Origin: Bradysia coprophila
Lineage: Eukaryota; Arthropoda; Insecta; Diptera; Sciaridae
Direction of reading: 5' to 3'
DNA length: 64,000 nt
NCBI RefSeq assembly: GCF_014529535.1
Contig: NW_023503972.1
Location: 372,001-436,000 of the forward strand
The notes under the pieces were generated by a model. It made no database searches, was not told the origin of the DNA, and saw only the letters and a program-made list of their open reading frames with translations. Below are positions 1 through 11,901 of the stretch, piece by piece; position 1 is the first letter of the stretch; the number at the start of each line of letters is the position of its first letter. The translations under genes and the position numbers were made by a program.

Positions 1-3000
1 TAACTTATAGCACTTTCCAGAACTGTCAACTTATTGAACCCTTGGTTCATTTACATGAAAAACCAATTTGACGAAAACTTTTGGCAAGTTAGATATTTCT
101 TATAAAAATACCAAGCTTCCCAGACGTTGACAGCTCCAGTAATATTGCTATATAGAAACGGCAATCTGTTTTCGACTGCAACTTTTAGTCGTTACCGATG
201 ATAACCCGAGGTTAATGTGGTCCATACAGTAAAACGAGTCGGAAAGTGAATGGTTAAACAAACGAAGTAAAAGATTTTGTTTTTAAGCACTAGACGATAC
301 ATTGAATAACAGAAATATAGGCGATTCACTGTTTGAAATTTCTTAATTTACTAAGCCTCCAGGAGATGAGTTTCAACGATTATTTACAATAAAATAATGA
401 CAATTTTCCAGGGAGTGTAGTGTGTAAAAACACCGCTTATACAGCAATATGCTTGCCCACTATAGTAGCCTATGCTTATGCCAACTATAGTTTCCAAAAG
501 GTTGATCCTGACTGACTACACAGAATTCGTACCAAGGAAGATAGTCAATCGAGATTCGAGGTAAGAGACATGAGTTTCTATTCCTAGTGACAAGTTGACA
601 GGTCTTCTTTGAATATCTACAGCTCTTTTGTTAGGATTTACTGTGTGAAATTTGTGTCATGCTTTTTTGAATTAAATTACTCTACGACTGAGCTTCCTAA
701 TCCTCACCCTGAAATGACAAATCGTATTTTCACAAATTTTGATACTTTTCAATGTGCATATACAACTCTATATGGATGGAGCGTCGTTGAGTCAGTGTCT
801 TGTGTTTTTTTTATGACACACACATTTTTTATGGCTTCAACTTCAACGCAATTCTACTCCGGAATGTTTTACAATCCTATGCATTTAACATTTTACTTTT
901 TACGTGCTTATACGTTCGTTTTATTCTACTTCTCCGGTTTGCACTTTAAAAAAAAGTAAATCATGTTCGAGGGTACATTTCAATTATATCTGGTGTGTTT
1001 CTTTATATAAAAACAACATTTTGCGACAATACGGCACCATTATATGGGCTAGACATTTTTATTGATTTCGTTTTGTTTGTTGTTTACGAAACAACAACAA
1101 CATTAAAATAGATAAAACGGTAAACGAAAATGATGATCTGCATATTATGTACGGTTCGGAAATTGTTTCAAATGCTTTATGGATGATGAGTACGAAGAGT
1201 TTGTTGTTTTATAACTCTAATGATGAAGTTTTCTCTTTACATATTAAGATAGTGTCAGTGTGGAATTGATACGACTGAAATTAGGGAAAGTATTTCAAAT
1301 AGATGAGTCACAGGATTTTTTTCTGGAAATATTTTTCGGATTGAAAATAGATAAGTTCTGTTATAGGCCTTCAACTTTTGGGTGGGTCAGGTCGCTTGAC
1401 TGACTGATTTTCTCAATAGATTTCTGTAATTGTTACAATATTTCTTAAAATGGTCCTGCTTGAGTTAATAATGTAGGCTAAAAGGATAAGCTGATAAGAT
1501 AGTCTATTTCTTGCCTATACCTCTTGTATAAATATAAAACTCGTCTGAGCTACGGCTCTCGCTTCGCTCTGGCCGCACCCGATGCAATTTTCTTTTATAC
1601 AAACAACTACAAAGATGAAACAAAAAATCGTAACTCTAAGATAACCAGTCCGTAATAGCCCATCTCAGTGGTCTGTAATTTTGAAGTGTTGTGAACACAC
1701 TAATAAGTAATCTTCAAAGTTCGCCCAAGGAATTTCCTTTCTCGTCAAATAAAAAACCGATTTTTGAAGTCAGTTCAAAATTACTCTATAGTTATGGTGT
1801 TATGTTGAGATGAAACATAAATTCTTCAGGGATTGTAAGATCTCCAAGTCGGTAGAGCCCATCTTCTAAATTATCCTCAGAATTTGTAATCCGTTAAAAA
1901 TTACTTTGTACTGGTTGAAAAATGAAATTAAATTCTTTTGTGAATGTCTGTAAGATCACCAGGCGCCCTCAAACTTAACCTCAGGCATTTCAGTCCTCGT
2001 CGCATAAAAAAAAGCTTTTGTAAGCCAAGAAAACTGTTCAGTCAAGTTATCGTGTTATCAAGAAATCGACAAAGTGTGACAAACAACATGCATAATGAAT
2101 TTTCAATCATAGCGAATATTTTGTGACAAACATTTTCAAGTGATTTCAAGACTCTGACTTTCAGTCAGAGGAACAATGGTTTAATCATGGTCAGATATTC
2201 GGTTTGATTGAAAGAACTGGTGATTCTTAAAATGTGTTATATTATGAAGAGCCATTTCACACAGAGTCCATTAATCAATCCTTAACAACATTAATTTCTG
2301 ACCGAATAAAACTCTTCTTCATCGACACCATCGACACTTTCAAAATGTAACATTATCATATATAGACCACCAAACAAGAACTAACATAGCAATTATCATG
2401 TTTATTCTTCGTTTGTTGCTTCAGCAAGAGCATCGACGCCGGCTTTTATTGCCTTAAAACAATCCAAGAAGGACACATTTCATTTCAAAATTATTATTTT
2501 TTTGTTTAATTTCTCTTTGTGTATACCATTTATGGTTTTTCGACTGCCATATAATGTTCTCCTAATCCCACATCTAACATATGCACATTGGATATATCAT
2601 GATTTATTTTAGGCCATTTCACCGACAAAATCATAGCATAAACAAAACACCGTTTTCAGAATATTAGCATATCGTAACAAAAAGTGTAAAATGAATTCTT
2701 GTTTATTTTAATAAATTTGTGTGCGAGTGTTCATTTTTTTGTGATGTTTGGAACGATTGCCATACTAACTAGCTCACGAAAAAAATGATTTGGAATGGTG
2801 CGGTGTTTACAATGAAGAAGGGCCTTCAATAAAGTCAGTCATAATAAAATTTTATGTGTAGACTACGTCCATTGAGTATACTACTTTAATGCGATCCAGA
2901 AGACATCATGGTGCATCGAAAATGTGCCCACATATGTTTGAAAGTGTAAGGAAGTAAGGATCGTAGTAGTTTATAATTCACAACACTTTGAAGGGTTTTC

Positions 3001-3214
3001 CAAGAAGTCGTCCTATTGTCAAAAATATGATTAGTTACGCTAACTTTGCGTCTAATTGCAACTTCTTCTAGGTATTTAATTGATACATAATCTTTCCTAA
3101 ATGTAGTCTTAGTTATACAGACATATACATTCATCGTATCTGGGTGTCGTCAAATCGAATTTATCTGCACGGTAATCGAACATCGGATCAATTTTGTGGA
3201 AGGCTAATATTCTG
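1..3214. other. Intergenic AT-rich DNA, no supported gene
   Basis: I see no open frame with codon texture, splice sites or family resemblance. The longest frame (609-959, plus) starts at a non-ATG codon and has biased, low-quality composition. There is a short hairpin near 2155 with arms CTCTGACT and AGTCAGAG. The stretch could be an intron or far flank of a gene outside the window. Confidence 0.6.
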
Positions 3215-3222
3215 GCCTTTAA

Positions 3223-3762
3223 TAGGGGTGTGCGATGGGTAAAGGACCGAGACTGGCGTAATCCACAAAAAAAAATGTTTTCATCACTTGATGTAAAATA
3301 TCGATTTTAAAATTTTTTATAAATTGATTTACAACTTGCGAAAAATCAAAGAAGCTAAATTTTTGAGTTGCCCACATATTTTGACCTCTACCAAAAACTT
3401 ACTTTTATATTTTTGTTAGCTGTATTAGTCTTATTCGACTAAATGGGGTCCAATTTAACTGGAAAAAATAAACACCGAAAGAAGTTTGTCGAAAAAGTAT
3501 GTTTTGTGAGTCGTCAAAGTTCGCCGCCTATGAAAAATTGAGTGGATCTTGAACTTGAAAATTCGTAAATTCATCGGGATAATGATTCAATTTTTTCTCA
3601 AGTAAGCTTAAATTCCTGGGAATGTTGTAGGCTATCCAGAACAGAAAAGTTTTTGAAAAAAAACCCTGAGAATCGTTTGTGTCGTAAGTGTTTGTTTGGC
3701 CTAAAATTGAGGAAAAATGCCTAAACTGAGAAAATCGGTCCCATACCCATCGCACACCTCTA
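3223..3762. mobile_element. hAT-type MITE, 540 bp, exact 8-bp target duplication
   Basis: The ends are inverted repeats: TAGGGGTGTGCGATGGGT at the left and the complement of TAGAGGTGTGCGATGGGT at the right, with similarity continuing through GGACCGA. Immediately outside both ends is the same 8-mer, GCCTTTAA (3215-3222 and 3763-3770). An 8-bp duplication and an AGGGGTGTGC-like terminus are the standard signature of hAT transposons. There is no transposase frame inside, so this is a non-autonomous copy. The exact duplication and well-matched ends suggest a fairly recent insertion. Confidence 0.85.
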
Positions 3763-3770
3763 GCCTTTAA

Positions 3771-6700
3771 TCTATCAAATACGACTGTCGAATCCACTAG
3801 TCTTTGAGTCTCCTTTAAATGCTGGTGATACCTAAACGATTTACTTCCACAAAAAAAAATTCGATCATCAATCGGTTTCGGCTTTCTTGTCTAACATAAT
3901 AGTGGCATCCCATAAAGACAGTTTTCACTATACGGAACAAAGCTCTTTCTGGTGGCGTAGCGGTATTACAAGCAAATAAAAACCAATTTACACGATACTA
4001 CAACAGCATATAAACACTGAATGCTCTATTTTAATCGGAAAAATAATACGCTACACACTAAACCGTGCATTATATTATATTTGAGACCTGCCTCATTTAA
4101 CAATGAAAATGTGTTATATCTACTCTGAGTGGATTAATGTGTGCGGAGTTGCACAACGTAAAACGGAATGATTTGAAAATGTTGGCTGGGTGTTATTGTT
4201 AGGAGGTTTCAATTTAAAACCCCAAGTAAACAAAACATTTTCCGTGTATATGGATGCGGACATATAGCAAAAACTAACAAAGGAAGAAATAAATTTTTTG
4301 AAATTTACGTTCGTTGCGGAAGAAATATATAAAAATGGCAAAGGCAAACCGAAACTGATGGTAAAAACGTTTTTCAGCTTTTCGGTATTTCGTTAATGCG
4401 GGAAATAATGGGTTCGCATTTTGATTTAACGATCAACAATTGTTGTAAATAAAACAATTTATGATCGCAAACACAATTAAATTGAACGAATATTATATGA
4501 TAAATTGGTTTCAGTAAATTTATTAGCTCAGCTTTCCCAACTTAGCTTCGACATAGTCTTGATATATAATGGCGACAAATTGCATTCGATATATTGCTAA
4601 ACAAAAAGCCACGTATCCACTGACTCAATGGTTATATTGTTTGAGTCATTTTTAAAGAAAAAATAGAATTGAGCGGAGAAACAACATATTCGTTCGTTAA
4701 ACATTTCAATTCTAAAACATTTTTTTTTTGGCAAAGATCAAGACTTTCATAAAAAAAACGATTTTTTTTCCGAAGAGAAGAATTCGATGTTGTGATGTAA
4801 ACTTATTCGATGTACGAAAGATAACTACACGAACAACCTTCAATCTTCCATTTTATACATTCGAATTAATCAGTAACAATTCCGAACAAAAAACACGCAC
4901 TTAATGGAATAATGAGTTTGTTTTACTACCACCAGTTAAGTGGTTCGAGTCAGGCAAAAAGAAAAAAATTAATTGGCTGGAAGATCATAACATTTACAGG
5001 TAAAATACGAAGATGATGACATTAAGCGTAATTACACTACAAGATACCAAAGATACGCATCATCATCATTAGTTATTATGTCTCTCGAGCAAATACAGAC
5101 ATGTTTCTCTATTCATTTTGATGATGTCCATTAGTTACTGTATCAATCATACTATAATGAAAGGTGCAAGTTTATACTCGAGGTAGGTATAACATTTCAC
5201 AATCTTTCTTTCCATCAGACCAATTAATTATTATTTTTATAGATCGGACATGAATTTTCAATTTTGTCGTATAGACTCGATGAATACGGTAGTGTGGTTA
5301 TTAGTCATTCTGTATTTATAAGAGCAGCTAGAATATTGACCAATGATTGAACAATTTAATTAGGCGATTTGGCGAGGAAAATGATAAAGTTTATCAGGCT
5401 GTGAGGATTAGATTAGATGTGCTGTCAAAAGAGAGGCCGAAACCCAGAGATCGAAGATCGCTTGTCTCCAGCTCCTTGCCTTAGCTTCCATAGTCAGGAA
5501 AATTTCCCGATTTTCATTAGGAAATCATTAAGGCTTTTTCCATCTAAAGATAGTAGATCATAATACCCCAAGATTCGAGGCCTGACGCCGGTGTGAAGCA
5601 GACAATCGATGAAGGGATACATCGGTCTTAGGGGCTAGACCACAAAAACGGATAGGATCGATTGACCTATCTGTTTTTTCGGAGATGATTGTGCTCTAGT
5701 TGGTGTTCTCTGTAAAACTAGTCGATATTTTTAACAAAAGAAGTAGAAGATTTTATTGCACGGCCGTGTTTGTATATAAAAGAATCAATGACATGGCATT
5801 CACAGTCAGTAAATTTGGAGCTGCGATACCCAAGTAGCTGCAGGCGAGTTAGCATTGACCTCGTCTCAATATCCTTTTCTACCATGTGTATGCGTGTACT
5901 TTAAGATCCGTATAATCACTCATAACCAATTTCGATTTTAGCTGAAACAAACTTCGGCTGAAATTTGATGGCCCTATCCTGTATGTTTACAATAGTCTTT
6001 CGGCAACGACTAAGTCGTTTCCAATCTTTTAATCAATTCACTACGTCACTTGTCGTGTGTACTGTTATGTTAACTGAATTTGTATCGAACTCTTTGTAAA
6101 CAGAAAGTGTAAAGGTGTAGCAATAAATAGAAATTGTGTGGAACGTTGTCACCCATATACTGGGTCGGTCATAATCTAGAGTTAGTATGGCCCAACTTCA
6201 ACAAAAAATAATGTTTGTGAGCCATAAATTCTATCCGTATAGTAGGTGTAGCGGACTGAACACGTACAATAAACTGAAAATACACCGTACCTCTGTTGTA
6301 CAAACAAAAAACTAAATTTAAATTTCCATAATCTAATCAATTAATCAATAAATGAACATACATCAAGTTTGACTAAAGCTCTCTGTGAATGAACACAACG
6401 TCACAGAGCTACATTAATTTTATTGACGCAATTATGTTATCTACACCAAACTATAATTATGTACGGACGAGGTGAACAGCTTGTGAAAAGTTAATAAAGA
6501 AAGTCGGACCTTCGTTCTCGCATAGTTTTATTGTGTTTGTCTTTTGGTTAACATTATTGTACTGACAGTAAAATGTACATGAATTACTCAAGAACTTTAT
6601 ATCGACACCTTTTCGGACAGCTATCTCATCTGTTATCGATATCGACGAAAAAAAATCGATTAGCTCAAGCTTACTTCTCATAATATGCCATAACTAATGA

Positions 6701-6960
6701 AGAAAAAGATTTTTTACACGCTTTTGATGGAATTTAGGGGACATCCATACAGGATATACACAATTTTTTTAGAATTTTAAAAACCCCTCCCGCTTAGATC
6801 AATAGAGGGAACAGATTATCTACTGATGATAGTACTTTAGAAGACCGTACCTCACTAGCAATTGATTTTCTACTCGTCCTGAGACTCGCTGTATGAGACA
6901 AGACACAGTTGATACTTCAAGGATCATTTTATGTGTTACAAGTCATGGAAATCTACACAA
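3771..6960. other. Intergenic DNA, no supported gene
   Basis: No frame with coding character was found on either strand. A TATA-box plus initiator arrangement near 5775-5810 is listed separately. The rest is AT-rich, with homopolymer runs and scattered ATGs. Confidence 0.55.
5775..5812 (+). promoter_or_regulatory. Possible orphan TATA/Inr core promoter
   Basis: TATAAAAG at 5775-5782 is followed by the initiator-like TCAGT at 5806-5810, with its A about 33 nt after the start of the TATA box. This is the spacing used by insect RNA polymerase II promoters. No convincing coding exon follows within the next kilobase. It could serve a non-coding RNA or a distant exon, or be chance in AT-rich DNA. 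Confidence 0.25.
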
Positions 6961-6973
6961 CTAAACTTGGAAA

Positions 6974-7375
6974 ATGACATCGACAATCGAGAACAAAATA
7001 CAAGTCTTCGTCAATCGATGCCTTAGAAGAATCCTGAGAATACGATGGCCAGAAAAGATTTCAAACATCGACTTGTGGCACCTAACCAAATTCGAGAAAA
7101 TTAAAGTGACGATCAAACGTCGGAAATGGAATTGGATCGGCTACACAATTCGACGCCCTGCGGAAGCTTCGCGAAAACCGCACTGGACTGGAGCCTACAG
7201 GGAATGCGGAAAAGGGGCAGGCCAAAAATCACGTGGAAACGAACAGTCGTCGACGAAGCGATGAAAGCCGGGAAAGAATAGACGGAAGTCAAGGCGCTCG
7301 CTCCAAACCGAATTCGATGGCGACAATTTGTAGACTCTCTATGCTCCCTCGAGGAGTAAGAAGTCAGATGATGAG
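6974..7375 (+). mobile_element. Degraded non-LTR retrotransposon fragment (RTE-like LINE)
   Basis: The plus-strand translation contains FVNRCLRRILRIRWP, then ISNIDLWHLT and RRKWNWIGYTIRR. This is the conserved tail after the reverse transcriptase of many RTE-like LINEs (typically NRCLRRIL.IRWP...LW..T...RRKWRWIGHTLR). The similarity moves to another frame near 7190, reading ALDWSLQGMRKRGRP, and continues to about 7370 (IRWRQFVDSLCSLEE) with an in-frame stop on the way. Only the 3' end of the element is present, with at least one frameshift and one stop, so it is a dead relic. Confidence 0.75.
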
Positions 7376-10300
7376 ATGAAAGTCATGAAAATGGGTCATT
7401 ACCAGTAGACTCCATATTTGCTTTCAAATGTGTTGTTTAAAGTTTTGTTACCTAAGACAAAGACTGTTGTCCTACTAAATATTGTAAAACCTCAACGAAG
7501 GAGGTAAAGTGATCCCTCTTCTTACATATCCTTACAACGTCTTAAGGACCTACACACTTCAAAAACAATAGGCCCCGCTAGTGCTTTATATATGCTAGGG
7601 TGGGTCGATTTTCCCATTTTGAAAATCAACACTCAATTTGAGCTTGCTGAGACGAGCTTGTATGCATTTTGTGATTTTTTGTTGTGAAAAACGGTAGCTT
7701 TAGCTTAGGTCCAACCCACTTATAACTTAATTTAACTTCACCTATTTTTCGGGGTACCTTTTACTTTGAACTATGGCAGCATAGAAAGCCTCTTGGAGTT
7801 CGTAATTACTACCTCTGCTAAATGAACGTTACTTCGGCTTTGCAATTACAGATATGTCTCGGGTGTGTGCTGACAGTTTTAATTACATGATTGGAGTTTG
7901 TCCGGTGACTAGGGGCCATCATGTAATGAAGAAAGTGATGAAATCGATACATCACGAACGAATTACGGAATGTGATTTTTTTCACCTTTTCCATCGACAA
8001 CAGTCTCTCTATCGCAACAATATTCACAGTATATCAAATAACAAATTGAATTAAACATGAAGGTCCACAACAATGAAATAGAAATTAAATTTTATATGGC
8101 GACCTCTCCAACGCCAACCTATACGTAACAAACGCACGACAATGGACTCATTATAGCTAACTTTGCATCAGAAAAAATTTCGGAGTGCAGCTGATTCTGT
8201 TGGACCAACATGTTCAAAAATTAACAACAAAAAAATCAAAATCAAATAGGTCTTGGTATAGGTAGATACGAAATTTAATTGATCATATCCCATCAACCAG
8301 TTTCGATTTTAATGTTTAGAATGTTCAACAAAAGTAATACTGAAACGTGAATCCTACATACCGCCTGTCAATATATTTTTTTTTTCTATATACAGATTGC
8401 ATTACAGTCTCTCTTTGTATCTATGATGATAAATGGTAGATAATGTTTTGTGTAATTTAAATAAATCAACGCTACAAACTCGGTCGGCATAGGCAAGACA
8501 ATTATTTTTATTTATTTCCTATGGAATTTACTGGCGGAATATTATGATTATCTACAATAAATCTACCATCCTTCCGATAAGAATTATATCAACTTCGGTC
8601 GGGTGTTGTTACCATTTACAGACCGTTTTTATACGACATGCCATAAGGTACATGTTAATCATTTTGTAATTACATAAATTATTACAACAAAGTGTACAGG
8701 TATGCCCGAGTGATATACGTACCGAATACAATAATAATGCTCAGCGTTAAAATCGAATTCATTCTTCTCGATTGATAAGACATTCCAATGTTTGTTTACT
8801 CCGATAACTGTAATCCCAATGCTTCTGTACCGTTGATAAAATTTTTGGTAAATCTTTCATGTTTTCACGATTTATTTCGTTTAATTAAAAATGTTTTCGT
8901 TTTCAAACACATAATTCACATCTTAGCACATTTATTTTTATAACCCGGCAATAAAGTACACGAGCATCTTCTTCACCGTAATAATTTAACTTTTTTTTTT
9001 CTTTCCTCTTAAATATAATTTTGACTAAAAGCCTTTTTCAGTGTTTCGCTTTCGTTCTTGCATATGAAAAAGTAAACACCGAAAATGTTCAATGTTCGTT
9101 TCCTATCAATATTGAATCTATTTAGCGGTTAAATTTCCATAATTTTATTGCACATCACATGTAGATTGATTTTTTGTATTGACTTGTGCAATTATTGCAA
9201 TTAAAATCGATGTTTACCGAAATTACGTCCATCAACACAAAAGTACCGATAAACTAGCCGGTAAAAATTCAATCGTCGAACGGAACACATGAATTTGTTG
9301 GTGAATTTTGTCTATCAAACACCATACTCATAACGCAGACGAAAAAGAACTGACGAATAGTGAATAGTCAACATACCAACACAGCATTTGACTTGGATGT
9401 TTAAAGAGAAACGTAAATAAAAACCGTAATGCGAATGATGAATGAAAGTTTACTGTGAGACAGAGTTGAGAGAGAAGTGAGAGGAAACTTTCAGTGTAGC
9501 TTTGAAGAAGCGACACCTGTTGGAGTATTTTTGATTTGGATTTGGTGTTCATCGGATAACGGATTTTAGGTGACTACCTGTTTATTTTCCCCGAAAATGT
9601 CAAGGCTCTTTCGGACCCTTGGAAAATATGTGCAGATAGGTGTTGGTTCCAAATCGCCAAACACCAGGGTACGTCCAAAACGCCGTTTTAGTCTCATACG
9701 ATTTAGTCCCACACTGTTCAGTCCTCTACGATTCAGTACCATACGATTCAGTGCCATACGATTTAGCTCCATACGATTAAGTCCTGTACGAGTTTGTCAA
9801 AGAAGTGCCGCATCGCAGAAAGTGAAAGACATCCCTGACTATGAAGAGCTAGGGTAATCTCAGTGCAACTATGTATTTCGAATGATTTGTGTTTGCTGGT
9901 GATTCGGACCAACGGAGAAGTGTTTCGTACTTTGTACACCAAGTCCTCTCATACCATCATCATACCATCATTAAAAAATTACGCAATTTATGATCCCATA
10001 GCGCTGCTCCCAGCATTATCACTGCATTGACAAGTGTCAAATTTGAAGGCTTTAGGGATAAGAGCTAGAAAATTGTTTCCATTTTGTGTTTTAAGTCACA
10101 AAAGGACAGCAAGTCTTTACCACCAAGACACCAAGCTATTTGAACTACACCACAACCATCAGTGAATAAAGCCGATAACTTGTTGTAGAGTTGGCGGACG
10201 TTGCTCTGGGGCAAGTCTAACAATCAAAGCCGCTTTCTACTTTGTTTCTTACTCATTTATTTCAACAGCAAATTTATTAATACCGAAACCTAGCATCATA

Positions 10301-10747
10301 TAATATATAATTCATGTTCTATCGTTTGTTTTTATCTTTTTTAAATATTGAAGTCAACCTTGCTTCATTAAATTGAATTCTATAAACAAAATACAGTTTA
10401 TGTCAACCAAATTTGTGTCCAATTTTGTTTCAGCTGGTTCTGAAAGTTTCTGTCGAATTTGATGTCTATCTAAAATAATAGTAGAACGAAGTGCCTCCAT
10501 TGTTTTTATGGCCTTTTTAGTAGTTTTTGGATGGTATTTCAGAGAGATCCGAATTTAGGAATATTTTGGGAATGGAATAGGCGTTGAAACACGCTCCTTA
10601 TATGGGTTTAACGAACATACGTGGTAGTGGTAAAACTGTATAAGCATAAGCACGCAAAATCACAGAGTGATTGAGCTCGTAGGGCAGAGCTGAAGCAAAC
10701 TTTGACACAAATTCGGCTGACATGGACTGTAAAAATAAAAAATTTTC
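7376..10747. other. Intergenic DNA, no supported gene
   Basis: Apart from the minisatellite at about 9690, I see only AT-rich sequence. Overlapping frames near 7820-8050 exist on both strands, but neither has splice signals or a recognisable product. Confidence 0.5.
9688..9795. repeat. 15-bp minisatellite, about seven imperfect units
   Basis: Units follow the consensus TACGATTCAGTNCCA and repeat head-to-tail, with one 14-bp unit and several substitutions. Because 15 is a multiple of three, the array stays open on both strands and yields artificial repeats such as ALNRMVLNR. I do not think it is coding. Confidence 0.7.
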
Positions 10748-10943
10748 TTTACAGCCACGAACACCTAAAAGTGCCGCCGTGTTGTCAATATCTTATTTGT
10801 ATTCCACTATGTCCTCTATGTTCCACAAATTCCACATATGTTAGCCATAAGATGAAACGGTGTGAAAAGGTGTGAAACGAAGTGGACTGAGCAAATAAGA
10901 GATTGATAAAATGTCGGCACTTTTAGATGTTCGCGACTGTAAA
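10748..10943. mobile_element. MITE, 196 bp, long imperfect terminal inverted repeats
   Basis: The left end begins TTTACAGCCACGAACACCTA and continues AAAGTGCCG. The right end is its inverse (CGGCACTTTTAGATGTTCGCGACTGTAAA). Subterminal inverted similarity continues through AATATCTTATTTG on the left and CAAATAAGAGATT on the right. There is no coding frame, and I could not identify a target duplication, so the superfamily is undetermined. Confidence 0.7.
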
Positions 10944-11894
10944 TCGAAAATCTAAACAAATCGCCAAAAATGCTTGATTGTAAAACTCTTGCAATTTATT
11001 TATTTATTTATAATCCACGACAAAAATCACATTTAATTTCACTTTTGTTTTACATTTTTCTCATTTTTTTCTAATTTAATTGATTACCACTTACAGTTTT
11101 CCTGTTTAACTACACCCAGCAGTTTTTCGCGGTGCCGAGGTTTCGTGGTTTTTGTTTACACGAATCTTTCTTTCGATCTTAATTGTTTGAAATTTAATAA
11201 TTTGTTATTCTAGACGGACACTACGTACACCGATTCTTTGATATGAATATTGTGTTTTATTCTTCGCCGCAAATGTCTGTTCCGCTTTCTCTCTGTTAAA
11301 CTTCGTAGAACAGACGTTTGTTACTCCTTTGGTTAAAACTTCAATAAACTTGTATCAGTGGCACTACACACACACACAATGGCTTTGCAGTTTGTTATTA
11401 AATTTAAACTAGAGTTGATGTGGCAGGCGTAATGATTTGTCGCACGATTAAAATTTCCTCAAATCGGTGAATTGAAGGGTCAAGACTCACGCCATTGTTT
11501 CTATAATTTGATGAGAACACTTCAATTCAATTTCTCGAAATAGATTCATCGGAATGACAGAAGACCGGTAATAAAGTAGAGAAACTTGAGTAGAGACTGT
11601 TAAGTAGTTAATTGTCAGTTCTTTAGTATAAGGCTGTTTGCGCTGTAAAGTAGCGCACACGAAAACCGAACGTAAATGCTATGTGAAGATTGCTAAACAT
11701 CAATAGAGCTCTCAGTATTTGTCAACAAGACCGAATCATATACGGTTCGGGACACTCCAAACCAAGTCTAGGATCGACCCATCTTGGTTCGTCTAAATTA
11801 ACGACTTAACCGCCGTTACAAAATGAGGAATGACGTGCGCGCATTACATAAAAAATGAACGTTAAATGCATGAATGACCGGCGAATGAAAACAT
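10944..11894. other. Intergenic DNA downstream of garz
   Basis: AT-rich, no supported coding frame. It lies just beyond the garz 3' end. Confidence 0.5.
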
Positions 11895-11900
11895 TTTATT
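11895..11900 (-). terminator. garz: Poly(A) signal of garz
   Basis: On the minus strand AATAAA begins one nucleotide after the garz TAG stop (11902-11904). If this hexamer is used, the 3' UTR is very short, about 15-30 nt. Confidence 0.55.
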
Positions 11901-11901
11901 T

